A DNA stretch of 13,581 bases from an uncultured Clostridia bacterium (GTDB taxonomy: Bacteria > Bacillota > Clostridia > Christensenellales > CAG-138): the NCBI GenBank assembly GCA_937915925.1, contig CALGGM010000187.1:1-13581 (forward strand). The letters are read 5' to 3'. Below, piece by piece: positions 13,370 through 13,581 of the stretch. Each line of letters opens with the position of its first letter. Position 1 is the first letter of the stretch. The notes under the pieces are model-generated. The model was given only the letters and a program-made list of their open reading frames with translations. It made no database searches and had not been told where the DNA came from. A program made the position numbers and the translations under genes.

Positions 13370-13531
13370 AAACGATCCTCCTATATTGGTATTCACCTAT
13401 AAAGATGCGCAATAAGCAGAAAGGTGACAGGGTATTGTTTTATATAGGTACAGGATAACAGCGAGATTCGTTCAAAACGTCACAGAGTTGTCGCGAAATT
13501 GTAATTTAGTTGTAAAATCATGGAAGAAAAA
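13370..13531 (-). other. Upstream region of the lipoprotein operon
   Basis: AT-rich non-coding DNA that should hold the operon promoter. On the minus strand a TATATA (13446-13441) could be a -10 box, but no good -35 box lies 16-18 bases before it, so the promoter is not assigned. A perfect 6-bp inverted repeat, TCACCT (13393-13398) and AGGTGA (13422-13427), and a direct repeat GGTATT (13388-13393 and 13431-13436) lie between this box and the ATG. They could be an operator or be chance. Confidence 0.35.
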
Positions 13532-13575
13532 GGCGCTGTCTCAAAACAGTTTAACGAGCTGAGATGAGGCAGCGC
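13532..13575 (-). terminator. Possible terminator of an upstream gene at the window edge
   Basis: GGCGCTGTCTC (13532-13542) pairs imperfectly with GAGGCAGCGC (13566-13575), with one bulge and one G-T pair and a long loop of about 23 bases. On the minus strand a T run (CCTTTTTC) follows, as expected for a terminator of a gene entering from beyond 13581. The GCTGTCTCAAAA text also resembles ends of some Firmicutes insertion sequences, but only one copy is in view. Confidence 0.4.
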
Positions 13576-13581
13576 TTTGTT

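Noticed and set aside
13520..13567. Small plus-strand open frame starting MEEKGAVSKQ
   Set aside because: It has only 15 codons and no ribosome binding site, and it overlaps the hairpin at the window edge.

Overview
The window looks like a piece of a GC-rich (mostly about 55-65% by eye) Gram-positive Clostridia chromosome, probably from an uncultured Oscillospirales- or Christensenellales-like gut bacterium. The reasons are Firmicutes-type Shine-Dalgarno sites, several lipoboxes, Pro-Thr-Glu linkers of the PTPEP type, a DUF896 (YnzC-type) protein, and the NusG-domain-II / Gx-transporter / ApbE trio common in Firmicutes. The lineage is an inference. No tRNA, rRNA, CRISPR, transposase or phage gene was seen.

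Layout. (1) Positions 2-2820, plus strand: a tightly coupled operon whose 5' end is off the window. It holds the end of a phosphodiester glycosidase (NAGPA-type) with a Pro-Thr-Glu linker, a membrane-anchored NusG-domain-II protein, a Gx-family membrane protein and an ApbE lipoprotein (FAD:protein FMN transferase). A strong hairpin terminator that can work in both directions follows. (2) Positions 2874-4679, minus strand: a lipoprotein with two NlpC/P60 domains, the first of which has lost its catalytic residues. Its promoter places the transcript start at or next to the ATG. (3) Positions 4794-7519, plus strand: a DUF896 protein and a large secreted leucine-rich-repeat / Fn3 protein, driven by a near-consensus promoter and closed by a hairpin terminator. 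(4) Positions 7573-13369, minus strand: an operon of four related lipoproteins of unknown function (517, 439, 463 and 495 aa). (5) Positions 13370-13581: the leader region of that operon and a hairpin at the window edge.

How the genes fit together. Almost everything here acts outside the membrane: three kinds of lipoprotein, a secreted LRR protein, a cell-wall hydrolase and a sugar-phosphodiester hydrolase. The first operon suggests extracytoplasmic flavin attachment and redox chemistry, though no FMN-accepting protein lies in the window. The most interesting parts are the four-gene lipoprotein array, the NlpC/P60 duplication with one dead copy and a possible leaderless mRNA, and the LRR gene, whose repeat domain has far lower GC than the rest of the same gene.
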